Source: Terriglobus roseus
GTDB lineage: Bacteria > Acidobacteriota > Terriglobia > Terriglobales > Acidobacteriaceae
Length of the DNA: 64,000 bases
NCBI RefSeq assembly: GCF_900105625.1
Contig: NZ_FNSD01000001.1
Span: 2,604,001 to 2,668,000 of the forward strand
Reading direction: 5' to 3'
In this document: one piece after another, positions 8,875 through 18,288 of the stretch
How the letters are laid out: each line of letters starts with the position of its first letter
Position numbering within the stretch: the stretch's first letter is position 1
Translations under genes and position numbers: made by a program
Notes under the pieces: generated by a model
Database searches by the model: none
Seen by the model: only the letters and a program-made list of their open reading frames with translations
Told to the model about the DNA's origin: nothing

Positions 8875-9007
8875 GATTTGATTGCCGTGCCTAGGACCAG
8901 TGTATCGTCTTGCGGCCTCTGGCGGGGTCGACCGAGTCATTCTGGCGGTACGTTTGCGGCCCGAATCCAACAGCCCTGCCTTGAGGTGCTCGCAGATTTC
9001 GGCTGCG

Positions 9008-9487
9008 TTACTCGACTGCGGGCGCGACGTCGTGGATGGTGTACAGCTTCAGGATCTCCAGGATGCGCTTGCCGTTGGGCGTGACCACCGTGACTTCATC
9101 GCCAAGCTGCTTGCCGACCATGGCGCGCCCAATGGGCGACGTGGTGCTGATCAAACCCTTAGTAACGTCGCTCTCTTCGCTGGTGACCAGCTTGTAGGTG
9201 ATCTCTTCTTCCTTGGTCTGGTCGAAGACGATGATGGTCGAGCCGAAGCCGATGCGATCGTTCGGGATGTTGCGCAGGTCGACGAGCGACAACTCTGCCA
9301 TGCGCTTCTTCAACTGGCCGAGGTGCGCGTTGACAAACTCCTGACGCTGTTTTGCAGAGTGATATTCGGCGTTCTCGCTCAGGTCGCCCAGAGCGACGGC
9401 GCGCTTGATCTCTGCCGGCAGCTCCGTCGTGAGCTCGTGCTCCAACGCGCGAATCTGTTCTTCAAGCTTCTTGGTGACGTCGAGCAT
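9008..9487 (-). CDS. greA: transcription elongation factor GreA
   Basis: GreA rescues backtracked RNA polymerase by stimulating transcript cleavage through its secondary channel. The 159-residue length is standard. The N-terminal coiled coil carries the acidic tip GDLSENAEYHSAK with the Asp and Glu that act at the polymerase active site. The C-terminal FKBP-like domain has STTSPIGRAMVGKQLGDEVTV. The start at 9487 is chosen by family length; the frame stays open upstream to 9574. It follows ruvX on the same strand after 170 bp, so it may have its own promoter. Confidence 0.95.
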   Translation of the reverse strand: MLDVTKKLEEQIRALEHELTTELPAEIKRAVALGDLSENAEYHSAKQRQEFVNAHLGQLKKRMAELSLVDLRNIPNDRIGFGSTIIVFDQTKEEEITYKLVTSEESDVTKGLISTTSPIGRAMVGKQLGDEVTVVTPNGKRILEILKLYTIHDVAPAVE

Positions 9488-9657
9488 GGGCCGTGTTTCC
9501 GATCGCAAAGAGGGTGAGAGCGGCGCTGCCACGCTTGCCGCGTCAGCAGGGACTCTCCCTGGGTAATGTTCCATTATAACGGCGGGCGCCCTGCCGCATG
9601 GAACCGGGCACCGGCCCGCCGCAAACTCGCCCGGCGGCGGCGTGGATCAGCACCGGA

Positions 9658-10110
9658 CTACCCCGCGTTTTCTGCGCGCATGCGTAAGGACTCCTGCCCA
9701 TCGAGCCAGTCCTGCAGAATCACGACGGCGGCGTACTGATCCAACACGGCCTTACGCTCGGGTCCGCGCGGAAAGCCTCTACGATCCAGCAGTTCTTCCG
9801 CAGCGGCACTGGTGAGTGTCTCCCGCTGCAGGTGGACGGGTATCTGCAGTTCGTCGGCAATGGTCTGTGCGAACTCCTGTGCCTTTTTTGCCTGCGGGCT
9901 GAGGTCTCCGGATGCGAAGACGGGGTCGCCCGCGACGATGGCCGTGACACCATGCTTCCGGACCATGCGTGCCAGGTCCTTCAACTCTTTGCGCAGGTGC
10001 GTGCGGCCCAGGGTCAACAGCGGTTGTGCGGTCCCCAGGGCATCGGTCAGAGCAATGCCAATGCGGCGATCACCGATATCGAGACCGAGGATGCGTGGGA
10101 ATTCCTTCAT
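9658..10110 (-). CDS. ruvX: Holliday junction resolvase-like / pre-16S rRNA nuclease RuvX
   Basis: The 150-residue RNase H-fold protein belongs to the YqgF/RuvX family, which trims the 5' end of pre-16S rRNA and has been proposed as a Holliday-junction resolvase. It begins with the acidic active-site strand ILGLDIGDRRIGIALTD and ends with the last catalytic Asp region VLDQYAAVVILQDWLD. The gene lies 5 bp downstream of the membrane-anchored unknown gene and probably shares its transcript. Confidence 0.92.
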   Translation of the reverse strand: MKEFPRILGLDIGDRRIGIALTDALGTAQPLLTLGRTHLRKELKDLARMVRKHGVTAIVAGDPVFASGDLSPQAKKAQEFAQTIADELQIPVHLQRETLTSAAAEELLDRRGFPRGPERKAVLDQYAAVVILQDWLDGQESLRMRAENAG

Positions 10111-10115
10111 AAGAC

Positions 10116-10835
10116 CTACTGCCGCCGATCCGTGTTGACGGGCAATTCGCCATGACGTTCTGACTCCTGGATGTGATCCAGGCTGCGTTCGCCGTGCAGT
10201 ACTGCTTCTTCCGCGCCCTGCAACTCGGCCACGTCGGACTGCAGTGCAAGCACCGTGCTTGCCTCATCACTCAACAGATCGAAATAGCGCTGCATGGCGT
10301 CCGACGGCATGGGTGTCGTCGACTGGCCGGCTGCAACGTTGAACTGCGTTTCAAACGCATGGCGCTTGCGAATCGCTGTCATCTGGTCGGCGTAGCTGGT
10401 GTTGACGCCCGTCAGTGTCAGATCGACTTCAGACCACGCGCGGAGATCATCCTGTGGCAAACGCTCCAACAAACCGCTGGCACGTGCGGCACGCCATGCC
10501 GGCATGTCGGGCAGATCAAAGTCGGCGAAATCCGCAGCCGCAGCGACCGGCAGAGGATTGTGCGATGCGATCGCAGTGCGTACCTGCGTCATGCGTGCCT
10601 TGAGCCACACCATGCGCGCGCGCTGGTTTATCAGCATGCGCTGCGTGTCGGCGATGGTGCGCTCTCCATCCTGGTGCAGTGCCTCGCGCAGCTCCGTGCG
10701 CTGGTGGCGATGGTGCAACGCCTCAACCGACTGTTCCAGCGCAATGGCGATGAGCAGACCAATGGTGACGATGCCGATGTGCGTGAAGAACTCCCGCCAG
10801 GTGTGGATCGGGTGCTCTGGTACGTGAACTTCCAT
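10116..10835 (-). CDS. membrane-anchored protein of unknown function
   Basis: The product (239 residues from the ATG at 10835) has one strong N-terminal transmembrane helix (IGIVTIGLLIAIALEQ, residues about 15-33), preceded by HTWREFFTH. A long charged, probably helical region follows (HHRHQRTELREALHQDGERTIADTQRML). I infer a single-pass inner-membrane protein with a soluble helical domain. I do not recognise a named family. The start is uncertain because no Shine-Dalgarno stands near 10835 and the frame extends to 10934. It sits between the TIGR03435 gene and ruvX. Confidence 0.72.
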   Translation of the reverse strand: MEVHVPEHPIHTWREFFTHIGIVTIGLLIAIALEQSVEALHHRHQRTELREALHQDGERTIADTQRMLINQRARMVWLKARMTQVRTAIASHNPLPVAAAADFADFDLPDMPAWRAARASGLLERLPQDDLRAWSEVDLTLTGVNTSYADQMTAIRKRHAFETQFNVAAGQSTTPMPSDAMQRYFDLLSDEASTVLALQSDVAELQGAEEAVLHGERSLDHIQESERHGELPVNTDRRQ

Positions 10836-10944
10836 GTCGGTCTGGCGAGCCTCAGCAGGAGATACACGCAGGGTACATTGCGGAACGCGGAACAGAGTAT
10901 GCCCCACAGGCGGTATCGCCAACAGCGTCCGCATCTCGACGCTG

Positions 10945-11766
10945 CTAGTTATCCGTAGGTGGCTCGATGTGGTCCACTACGATCGCGGGCACGGGTCCCT
11001 TCGAAGGAGTGAGACGCAGACCAAGTTGTTCGCGTACGGCGGTCGCCAGCGGCGGCGAGGGCTCTGCGGCAATGCCTGCATCGCCCGGTGCATTGGTGCT
11101 GTCCTGCGGCGTCCACCTGAGTTCCACATCGTAGTCACCGGTCAAGCCGGTCTTATCGACGACGTAGCGCTCCAGTTCATTGGCGAGGCTGTCGGCAAGC
11201 CCGCGGATGCTGACGCCTTTGCCGACGATGTGGCCGTCCGTCTTGCTCATGCTGGCGCTGCGGCGTGGCGCCGGCTGTCCTGGTTCTGGCGCGGGCAAGG
11301 GAGCACTCGGCTTCAGTTTGTCTCCTTCTGGCATGACGCTGAGTTCATACACCGGCAGGGTGCGTGTCTCAGAGTGGACGTCCAGGTGGAAGCGCTCCTT
11401 CAGCAGATTCTGGATCATCAGGCGTCGCTCCTCGTCGGAGAGCGCGCGGAGCGCGGTCAGATCCGGCTCGCTGACCTTGGCATCCACGTCGAAGTGGCCC
11501 GACTTACCCCACGGCGGCAAACCCGTCACTAGCCATGGGCGAACGTTCCATGCAAGGGCGATCAAGTTTTGGGCGGTCATGTTGCTGATCTTCAAATTCG
11601 CCGGGCGGACGTTCACGGAAACATTGCCGTCATTTGCTTCATGCGGCTTGACGGTCGAGATGTCATAGCTGGGCACTGCCTGCGCGATGGCGAGTCCGGG
11701 CATCAACACGGCGACCGCGAGCGTGGCGCGGAACGGAATCAGGGCTAGGCGAAAAAGCTTCATCAT
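10945..11766 (-). CDS. TIGR03435 (DUF3738) family secreted protein
   Basis: This 273-residue protein has a signal peptide (about residues 1-28, ending AIAQA) and the TIGR03435 layout known mainly from soil Acidobacteria: a start resembling PSYDISTVKPHE, the middle block RRLMIQNLLKERFHLDVHSETR with LPVYELSV, the GYDVELRW-type strand GDYDVELRWTP, and the terminal LREQLGL-like segment AVREQLGLRLTPSKGPVPAIVVD. Its biochemical role is unknown; some relatives are fused to BlaR1/M56 sensors, but no such domain is present here. A broken copy of the same C-terminal block occurs at 28613-28786. Confidence 0.88.
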   Translation of the reverse strand: MMKLFRLALIPFRATLAVAVLMPGLAIAQAVPSYDISTVKPHEANDGNVSVNVRPANLKISNMTAQNLIALAWNVRPWLVTGLPPWGKSGHFDVDAKVSEPDLTALRALSDEERRLMIQNLLKERFHLDVHSETRTLPVYELSVMPEGDKLKPSAPLPAPEPGQPAPRRSASMSKTDGHIVGKGVSIRGLADSLANELERYVVDKTGLTGDYDVELRWTPQDSTNAPGDAGIAAEPSPPLATAVREQLGLRLTPSKGPVPAIVVDHIEPPTDN

Positions 11767-11849
11767 GGCTGTTACGCAGAACAGATCATTTCAGACGAAG
11801 AAAATATGGCTCTGATGGTAGAGCGATCCCAAATGAACCATTCGGGAGG

Positions 11850-13166
11850 CTAAGGCGAGGCTTGCTGCCGCTGTCGGTCAGTCGCCGCCAGGGCCACAAG
11901 GCACAGCAGGGCACAGGAGAGCGGCCAGAGGCTGGCAAACAGGATCCTGAATGGCTGTGGCAGAGAGACAGCTGCCGCCAGGTCAAAGACGAGCGACCCC
12001 ACCGTTACGGTTGCCAAGGCAAGCAGCCACACCTTGACGCCCTGTATGCGGCTTCTGAGCGCGTCGGCCCACAGCAGCGCAAAGGGGAGCAGCGCGACCG
12101 TGTAGCCGTGACGCCATGAGACCGGGGCGATGACGAGTGTGACCAGCGCGAAGATCGCGACGATGGTCGCGCGATCGATGAGGCTGGAGCTTTGCCTGAG
12201 ACGCCAGACCAACAGGAGACACGCGCCGTAAAAGGCTGCGTCCAGCAGCTTGATGAACAGCAACAAGCCGTGAGGCGCCGCGCTCAGAACCGCATGCACA
12301 CTGACCAGATTGAAGAGGTGGCCGTAGTAGAGCCAGGCTGCCACGGAGCCCAGGCACTTATTCTGCAAGGAAGGCAGAATGCCTGCCATCGCGGGAATCA
12401 CGCGGGTGAAGGCGAGCATGTTTGCCGAGCCGTTCCACGCGAACATCAGCCCAACCGCCGCAAACAGTGAAGCGCCATAAGCGATGATCCAGCGCCACTC
12501 TCGCCAGAGGAGGAAGAGCGGCACCAGTAACAGCGGCGTCACCTTGAAAGAGGTCGCCAGCGCAAAAGCGACCGCCGACAGCACCGGCATTTCTTCCGCG
12601 TACGCCCATAGGCCGACCGCCCACAGTCCAAGTAACAGGGGCGTGATCTGGCCGAGCGAAATACCCTCATGCACCGGCCAGAAGCTGATCGCCAGGAAGA
12701 CCAGCAGGGCGAACGACGAAGACAGGACTGGTAGCCGAAGCAGGCGGCCCAGCAGCAACATGCTGCCAAGGACCATCAGCAGATTGAACGCTCGCCACAG
12801 TTGCGCCGCCCGGATCAACGGCAGCCGCGTCAGGGGTGTCAGCAGATCGGCGAAGAGCGGCGGGTACAGATACAGCTCGGTATCGGCGATGCCGGATCGC
12901 TGCGCCATCTGTGCGATGCCCGATGTGGCTGGCGCACTGCGCAGTTGCGGATTGCCTTCCGTCGCACCCTCATACAGGTCCGCGTGACGGTCGGCATGCA
13001 CCACCTGCGCCGCGAAGTAATAGTCGTAGAAGTCCAGATCCGGACTATCCATGACATGGCCCAGGTAACGCTGCGACAGCGAGCTGAGACATATGGCGGC
13101 GACAACAACCGCAAAGAGAATCGCAGCGATATTGCGCCTGGAGCTGCTGCCGGCAACCTGATTCAT
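11850..13166 (-). CDS. GT87-type multi-pass membrane glycosyltransferase (DUF2029)
   Basis: The protein has around ten hydrophobic helices and the GT87/DUF2029 pattern: a first helix, then an extracytoplasmic loop with DFYDYYFAAQVVH, and LYLYPPLFADLLTPL. Members such as mycobacterial PimE use polyprenyl-phosphate sugars to glycosylate lipids or cell-wall polymers. Whether this enzyme acts on LPS, glycolipid or protein is unknown. The start at 13166 (MNQVAGSSSRRN) gives 438 residues and places the first helix near the N terminus; the frame is open to 13328. Confidence 0.82.
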   Translation of the reverse strand: MNQVAGSSSRRNIAAILFAVVVAAICLSSLSQRYLGHVMDSPDLDFYDYYFAAQVVHADRHADLYEGATEGNPQLRSAPATSGIAQMAQRSGIADTELYLYPPLFADLLTPLTRLPLIRAAQLWRAFNLLMVLGSMLLLGRLLRLPVLSSSFALLVFLAISFWPVHEGISLGQITPLLLGLWAVGLWAYAEEMPVLSAVAFALATSFKVTPLLLVPLFLLWREWRWIIAYGASLFAAVGLMFAWNGSANMLAFTRVIPAMAGILPSLQNKCLGSVAAWLYYGHLFNLVSVHAVLSAAPHGLLLFIKLLDAAFYGACLLLVWRLRQSSSLIDRATIVAIFALVTLVIAPVSWRHGYTVALLPFALLWADALRSRIQGVKVWLLALATVTVGSLVFDLAAAVSLPQPFRILFASLWPLSCALLCLVALAATDRQRQQASP

Positions 13167-13368
13167 GCCGCCGCCTGGTCGATCTGCAGAGCCTGGAGCT
13201 GATGGCAGGTCTTCACGAAATTCGATGGATCCACTACCAAGCACATTCCCCTGATCGACAACATAGCCCTCGTTGAGTGATGGCCCAGTGTAAGGGTTCC
13301 AGCCACCAAAAGAACGAACCAGCTCCATGACGAAGCTGGTTCGTTCCCTGCGATCTTTTGCGGACGGC

Positions 13369-14700
13369 TTACTGGACCTTTACGGTCTTCGTAACGGAGC
13401 CGAACTGGTTGTTGGCGACCAGGGTGTATGTGGCGCCTGCGACATAGGGGGTAACCGTCATGGTCTGTGAATTCACGGCGGCCGCTTCCTTCACATAGCT
13501 GTAGGTTGATCCCGTCACGCTCCAGGTCAGGACCGTATTCCCGGCAACGGTAACAGCGGTGAAGCTGCCGATGACTGGCACGGCTCCTGTTGGAGGTGCC
13601 TGCCCATTGATCAGGGGTGTCGTCTGGACCACGTCGAAGTTCGACTCGGTGAGTGCTGCTCCCATGACACCGACATCGTCGGTATTCCAGCGCGGGTCGT
13701 TGTTGGCGCTGAAGTACATGTTGCCGCCGTTATCTGCGACAAAGGCGCCGTACTTCTTCAGAGCCGTCAAGATCACCTGGTTCGACTTCGAGAATTTGGA
13801 GATATCGAAGCTGGCCTTCAGGCGGATACGCATGCCGGGGATGGCGCTGTCCGAGCCGTTACCGCTGCCATGCGTTGCCGGCAGGATGTAGCTGCCGTTG
13901 GTGTTGTTGAAGGTGACGCGGAGTGCGTGGTTGATCGCGCCATTCGCCACTTCGTCATAACGCAAGAGCAGCGGCAGAATCGGCAGGCCGGCAACATCCG
14001 AAGAGGTGTAGCCGTACGGTCTGCGCTGTGGCTGATCGGTATTCCAAACCGTCTCGCTGTAAGCGGAATAAGCGCCATTCGCCAGCTTGGTCTGGTACAG
14101 CTCGTACAGGCGGCCGTTGGTCTTGTCGACTTCCAGTGTGTGGTGATCGCTGTTGGCGTTCTTCGCACCGGCGGTGCCAATGATGCCGTTCTCCGTGGTG
14201 GTCAAAGGAGACAACGGCACGGGCGTCAGGTCGCTCTCATCCGCCACGGTAACCTTCGACAGTTTCACGTAGGTCGGCGAGCTGGTAACAAACACCGGCA
14301 TCGTGTTGTCGAGGTGGAAGTAGTCTCCTGTCGGAGTGGTGTATTCCTTCAGCCAATTAGCCGTCTTGGTGGAGTCAACAGGGTAGCTGCTGATATCGAT
14401 CAGCGCTTCCGGAACAGTCTGGAACAGGTATCCATCAAAGTTCGGATTCGTTCCCTCACCGATGTTGGCGAGCGTCGTGGGCGAAGCCGGTGTGGTGCTG
14501 GCCGGTGGCGTGACGACAGGAGTCGTCGCAACGGGAGGCGTAACGACTGCTGCGGTGGTCACAACAACACTGACGGGAAACTGGATCGTAACGCTGGATC
14601 CTGAGGTGGTCGTCGTAGCGGAGCCCGCTGAGACGGTAACGGTTTGCGCCGGAATAGAGAGGACGCACAATGCCGGAAGGGCGAAAAGGAAAGGCTTCAT
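13369..14700 (-). CDS. secreted protein with Thr/Pro/Val linker and C-terminal Ig-like tail
   Basis: The 443-residue product starts with a signal peptide (MKPFLFALPALCVLSIPAQ). A low-complexity linker of repeated VTPPVATTP-like units follows (residues about 40-75). The main domain (about 80-350) has LPILPLLLRYDEV, NHALRVTFNNT, GMRIRLKASFDIS and a conserved VADNGGNMYF...DPRWN ending. I recall this combination from uncharacterised exported proteins of several bacterial phyla, sometimes annotated as putative glycoside hydrolase-like. The last 80 residues look like an Ig-like domain. The exact activity is unknown. Confidence 0.75.
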   Translation of the reverse strand: MKPFLFALPALCVLSIPAQTVTVSAGSATTTTSGSSVTIQFPVSVVVTTAAVVTPPVATTPVVTPPASTTPASPTTLANIGEGTNPNFDGYLFQTVPEALIDISSYPVDSTKTANWLKEYTTPTGDYFHLDNTMPVFVTSSPTYVKLSKVTVADESDLTPVPLSPLTTTENGIIGTAGAKNANSDHHTLEVDKTNGRLYELYQTKLANGAYSAYSETVWNTDQPQRRPYGYTSSDVAGLPILPLLLRYDEVANGAINHALRVTFNNTNGSYILPATHGSGNGSDSAIPGMRIRLKASFDISKFSKSNQVILTALKKYGAFVADNGGNMYFSANNDPRWNTDDVGVMGAALTESNFDVVQTTPLINGQAPPTGAVPVIGSFTAVTVAGNTVLTWSVTGSTYSYVKEAAAVNSQTMTVTPYVAGATYTLVANNQFGSVTKTVKVQ

Positions 14701-15082
14701 TTGTAGTTCCTCGGCACGGGAGTTGAGCTGTGTAGTGCTCTTTTGTTCAAGATCGTCTTACCCAGGTCGTAGGTCCGGTTCGGGTCTGAGTAATTGTGGC
14801 AGAGCTAAGTTACGTTCCAGTTGCGACTTGCGCATCACGCCGCATCCCTAATCCGGTCAAGGCATATGCGCCATTCGGGTGAGAGAGCGGTACAACTGCG
14901 CACGGTTTTAACTGCCGGATTTCATCGGCAGGTTCTCCTTCGCGTCGAGTGGGAACCGAGCAGAAAAGGACTTCATCGCATGCCTCTTGCTGAAACGCGA
15001 GAAGTATGCAGGTGCTGCTAAATCAATGCGTATAGAGAATGTCTATGCAAGCGGACTGCCATTGCCCTTGTAAGCTGATCGC
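14701..15082. other. 382-bp divergent intergenic region
   Basis: This gap separates the minus-strand secreted protein from the plus-strand DUF5060 glycosidase, so it should hold both promoters. I looked for a gene, a tRNA-like fold and a known riboswitch core and saw none. No strong -35/-10 pair could be chosen. Confidence 0.5.
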
Positions 15083-16687
15083 GTGAAGAATTTGTCCCGC
15101 CGCGATGCCTTGAAATTAAGTGGTGCTGCTGCGGCAGCGCTTCTACCAGCCGCTCTCCCGGCACAGCCGACAGGCGCCACGCAGCATGCCAGTGTGCCGG
15201 TCTGGGAGATCTTTGAACTCACAGTGAATGGCCCCGGTGAAAGTGCCGGCAGCAACCCTTGGAACCTCCGTTGGTCGGTGATCTTCGCGCAGGAGAACCG
15301 GCGAGTAACCGTGGACGGTTTCTACGACGGTGATGGCGTATTCAAGGCGCGCTTCATGCCGGACGCGAAGGGATTGTGGACGTACACAACAGAGAGCGAG
15401 ACAGCACAACTGCGGGGGCACGCAGGCCGCTTCCACGCGATCGATGCAAAGACCGGTGCGCATGGGCCGGTGGCTGTACACAATACGCAGCACTTCAGCT
15501 ATGCGGACGGATCGCCGTACTTCCCCTTTGGAACAACGAGCTATGCGTGGATCCACGAGCCGGAAGCATTGCAGCAGCAGACGCTGGCCACGCTAAAAGC
15601 CGCGCCATTCAACAAGATTCGCATGTGCGTTTTTCCCAAGCACTACGAGTACAACCATAACGAGCCGGAGTTTTATCCCTTCCCGCGCAGCGGCTCGATC
15701 AACGATTACACCCGCTTCGATCCACGCTTCTTCGCTCATCTTGAGCGGCGCATTCTGGACCTGCAGGCCATGGGGATTGAGGCCGATCTGATCCTCTTCC
15801 ATCCGTATGATCGCTGGGGCTACCAGTCCATGAGTGCAGAGACCGACGCGTTCTACCTGCGCTACCTGGTCGCGCGGCTGGGAGCCTACCGCAACGTATG
15901 GTGGTCGCTGGCGAATGAGTGGGACCTGATGAAGTCGAAGTCTCTCGCGGACTTTGATCGCTTGTTTCACGTGCTTGAAAGCGCGGACGCGCATGGGCAC
16001 CTGTGCTCGATTCACTACTCAGTCACCATGTACGACTACGCACGGCCGTGGGTTACGCACGCCAGTCTGCAAACGGACGAATTCGAAAAGGCGCCGGGCT
16101 GGCTTGCCGCATGGAAGAAGCCCGTGGTCTTTGACGAGTGCAAGTACGAAGGCAATCTGAACAAGCGGTGGGGCAACATCAGCGCGGCGGAGATGCTGCG
16201 TCGCTTCTGGCTGGGCGTGATCAACGGCTGCTACGTCACACACGGCGAGACCTACCTGCCGGAGACGGACGCAGCCTTTAACGAAGACACCACACCCACG
16301 CTGTGGTGGGCGCACGGCGGCGCGCTGCATGGCGAGAGTTCGGCAGGCATCGCGCAGTTGCGCAAAGTCGCGGAAGAGAGCGCGCCGAAGCCCTCGTCAC
16401 GCATGGGCTTCGACGCGCCCGTGAATCCGTACTACCTGAACGCGGTTGCTTACGCGCCGGATGGCAAGACCGCCGAGACCATCCTCTACTACATGGATTC
16501 GCACCAGCCGGTCTGGTACGAGTTCCCCCTGCCGGAGGCTCCCTACACCGCCGAACTGATCGATCCGTCCACGGGCACCATCACGAAAGTGGCCGGAACT
16601 TACCACGGAAAATTGGCAAAGCTGCGGTTGAAAGTGAAGCCGTTTCAAGCAGTTCGCTTCCGACTGGCCCACGCCGGCATGGCGTAA
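15083..16687 (+). CDS. Tat-exported DUF5060/DUF5605-type glycoside hydrolase
   Basis: The N terminus has a twin-arginine signal (SRRDALKLSG, then an Ala-rich hydrophobic stretch to about residue 28). Residues about 30-125 match DUF5060, a small beta domain (VPVWEIFELTVNG ... NRRVTVDGFYDGDGVFKARF). Residues about 130-440 form a TIM-barrel of the DUF4038 kind, with FGTTSYAWIH, VWWSLANEWD carrying a probable catalytic Glu, and VVFDECKYEGN carrying a second. The C-terminal part resembles DUF5605. The enzyme probably attacks a plant or microbial polysaccharide outside the cytoplasm. The substrate is unknown. Confidence 0.86.
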   Translation: MKNLSRRDALKLSGAAAAALLPAALPAQPTGATQHASVPVWEIFELTVNGPGESAGSNPWNLRWSVIFAQENRRVTVDGFYDGDGVFKARFMPDAKGLWTYTTESETAQLRGHAGRFHAIDAKTGAHGPVAVHNTQHFSYADGSPYFPFGTTSYAWIHEPEALQQQTLATLKAAPFNKIRMCVFPKHYEYNHNEPEFYPFPRSGSINDYTRFDPRFFAHLERRILDLQAMGIEADLILFHPYDRWGYQSMSAETDAFYLRYLVARLGAYRNVWWSLANEWDLMKSKSLADFDRLFHVLESADAHGHLCSIHYSVTMYDYARPWVTHASLQTDEFEKAPGWLAAWKKPVVFDECKYEGNLNKRWGNISAAEMLRRFWLGVINGCYVTHGETYLPETDAAFNEDTTPTLWWAHGGALHGESSAGIAQLRKVAEESAPKPSSRMGFDAPVNPYYLNAVAYAPDGKTAETILYYMDSHQPVWYEFPLPEAPYTAELIDPSTGTITKVAGTYHGKLAKLRLKVKPFQAVRFRLAHAGMA

Positions 16688-16870
16688 ATTTTACCGGGGA
16701 CAGACTTTTCTTCGCAGTGAAAGGGCTAGTTTTGGGACAGGGTGCGGACGCCCAACTCATCAGGGATCCATCCTCATACGTGGGTTTGGAGGATGCTAAG
16801 GGTTGCGCATTGTGCGACATCCGCGCCCCTGATTCCCAGAGAGGGGCACCCACGAGATCTCCACGCAAAA

Positions 16871-16892
16871 GAGGGCCGCGTCCGCGGCCCTC
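16871..16892 (-). terminator. intrinsic terminator of rlpA
   Basis: GAGGGCCGCG and CGCGGCCCTC form a GC-rich hairpin with a very short loop. Read on the minus strand, it is followed by TTTT, about 20 bp beyond the rlpA stop. It may also stop readthrough from the glycosidase gene on the plus strand. Confidence 0.75.
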
Positions 16893-16912
16893 TCTATCTT
16901 TCAAACAATGAA

Positions 16913-17566
16913 CTACGCGTGGCCCAGGACCTCTAGCTTTACATTCGCCAGGCCCTTTTCCACCATGCCCAGTTCGTGGGCCGCTGCGGAGGACAGGTCG
17001 ATGACGCGATTCGGTGCGAGTGTGCCGCGGTCATTGATCTTCACAATGACGGAGCGCATGGACTCAAGGTTCGTCACGCGCACCAGCGTGCCCAGTGGCA
17101 GCGTCTTGTGTGCGGCGGTCAGCTTGGTCTCGTCAAAGGTCTCACCGCTGGCGGTCTTGCGGCCGTTCCAAACGGCGCCGTACCAGGAGGCAAGTCCCCG
17201 CAGCGGATTGGTATGCAGGCCCAGAAAGTGGTGATGGTGCGGCTGCGCTGCAACGGCAGGCGGCGCGGGCGGTGCAGAGTGTGGTGCTAGCTGTTCCGGT
17301 GCGAGCGCGGTGGAACTCATCTCCATGCGATGCGTAATCGAGGAGGTAGCTGCTCCAGCGGTGGCAAGGGCCGATCCTGCGGCGACGAGAAGACCAAACG
17401 CCAGCTGGGGGCGGCGGCGAGCGACACGGACAAGGGCGCGCGCATGCAGCAGAGTGCGTGAGAGGGTGTTGGAACCGGCGTTGCGGGCGGCAAAGAAAGC
17501 GCGGCCGACGCGAGCCGAGGAGGCAGTGAGGAGTTCCGAACCGTTATCGGTGTAGTGGACGTTCAA
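16913..17566 (-). CDS. rlpA: RlpA-like septal-ring / double-psi beta-barrel protein
   Basis: RlpA proteins bind or cleave denuded glycan strands at the septum. The C-terminal 95 residues form the double-psi beta-barrel: GLASWYGAVWNGRKTASGE, TAAHKTLPLGTLVRVTN, VKINDRGTLAPNRVIDLS and AAAHELGMVEKGLANV, including the conserved HKTLPLGT and the Asp of NDRG. The N-terminal half has a hydrophobic stretch (FGLLVAAGSALATAG, about residues 60-75) that could anchor or export the protein; no lipobox is seen. An internal start closer to that segment is possible. There is no SPOR domain. Confidence 0.85.
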   Translation of the reverse strand: MNVHYTDNGSELLTASSARVGRAFFAARNAGSNTLSRTLLHARALVRVARRRPQLAFGLLVAAGSALATAGAATSSITHRMEMSSTALAPEQLAPHSAPPAPPAVAAQPHHHHFLGLHTNPLRGLASWYGAVWNGRKTASGETFDETKLTAAHKTLPLGTLVRVTNLESMRSVIVKINDRGTLAPNRVIDLSSAAAHELGMVEKGLANVKLEVLGHA

Positions 17567-18067
17567 GCAGTAACCTGCAAGACGAAGCGGCGTGGCGGAG
17601 TGGGGTTGCGTCCCGGGTTTGGTTTGGACGCGCGTGTTTCATGATGCTGGTCACAGGGTTGGCATGCGGTGTGCAATCTACCTCTAAGCAGGTGGAGTGC
17701 ACGACGATGTCCCTGAGCTCCGCTGTCTTCTTCGTCTTCTTTCGTGTTGGATTTGGGCGCTCTTGGCGGCGCCTTGCCGATCTGACCATCTGGCGACGCT
17801 TTGCGCCTGCCCAATGGATTCCAGTGAATCGTGGTTCACAGCCCTCCCCATGGAGGGGAAGAACTGGCTGGTTGGCTGCGCATCTCCATCGTTCCTCGGT
17901 CTATACCGGGATGAGGACGCCGCCTTGATGCTCCTTAGTGTACCAATCCAGAGCGGGAATGTCCCACTTTCGTGGTAGGCGAAAGGCTGACGCCTTTTCG
18001 TTTGAACGAGTTAACGGCAAAGAAAATTGATCCGCCCGGGCTGATTTACGATGGCGGTGAGGGCTTT
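17567..18067. other. 501-bp region without a recognised gene
   Basis: Short open frames exist here (for example 17814-17978, which would encode 54 residues) but none has a Shine-Dalgarno or a recognisable domain. A small stem, AAAGGC paired with GCCTTT near 17984-18000, precedes the short gene at 18068. The stretch probably holds the promoter for that gene and for rlpA. Confidence 0.4.
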
Positions 18068-18277
18068 ATGGATACTTCGATTGCCGCACGACGTACGGAA
18101 GACATTGCGCTGGACCTGCTGAAATTCATCGCCTCCACCACCAACGTGGTCAAAAGCAGCGGTGGCGGGACGCCCGGCTTTGGCGGCGGATCTTCCCCAA
18201 AGGGCGAGGACCAGGTAACGCAACTGCTCGACCTGTACAGCAAGTGCCGGCAGGCGGTCGAAACACCGGCTAAGTAA
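18068..18277 (+). CDS. small hypothetical protein (69 aa)
   Basis: The protein starts MDTSIAARRTEDIALDLL and has a Gly/Ser linker (KSSGGGTPGFGGG, about residues 28-40) followed by a helical tail (QVTQLLDLYSKCRQAVE). The linker between two amphipathic helices suggests a small two-helix protein. The start is chosen because GGTGAGGG lies just upstream; the frame is open further back to 17972. It ends 11 bp before the Gfo/Idh/MocA gene and may be cotranscribed with it. No family is recognised. Confidence 0.6.
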   Translation: MDTSIAARRTEDIALDLLKFIASTTNVVKSSGGGTPGFGGGSSPKGEDQVTQLLDLYSKCRQAVETPAK

Positions 18278-18288
18278 GCCATTCGCGG

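Noticed and set aside
15963-15973. TGTTTCACGTG, half of a classic parS
   Set aside because: The second arm does not match, it lies inside a glycosidase gene and the genome evidently uses TGTTCCACGTGGAACA.
17814-17978. 54-codon frame MDSSESWF...
   Set aside because: No ribosome site, no recognisable domain; the frame may be chance in a high-GC gap.
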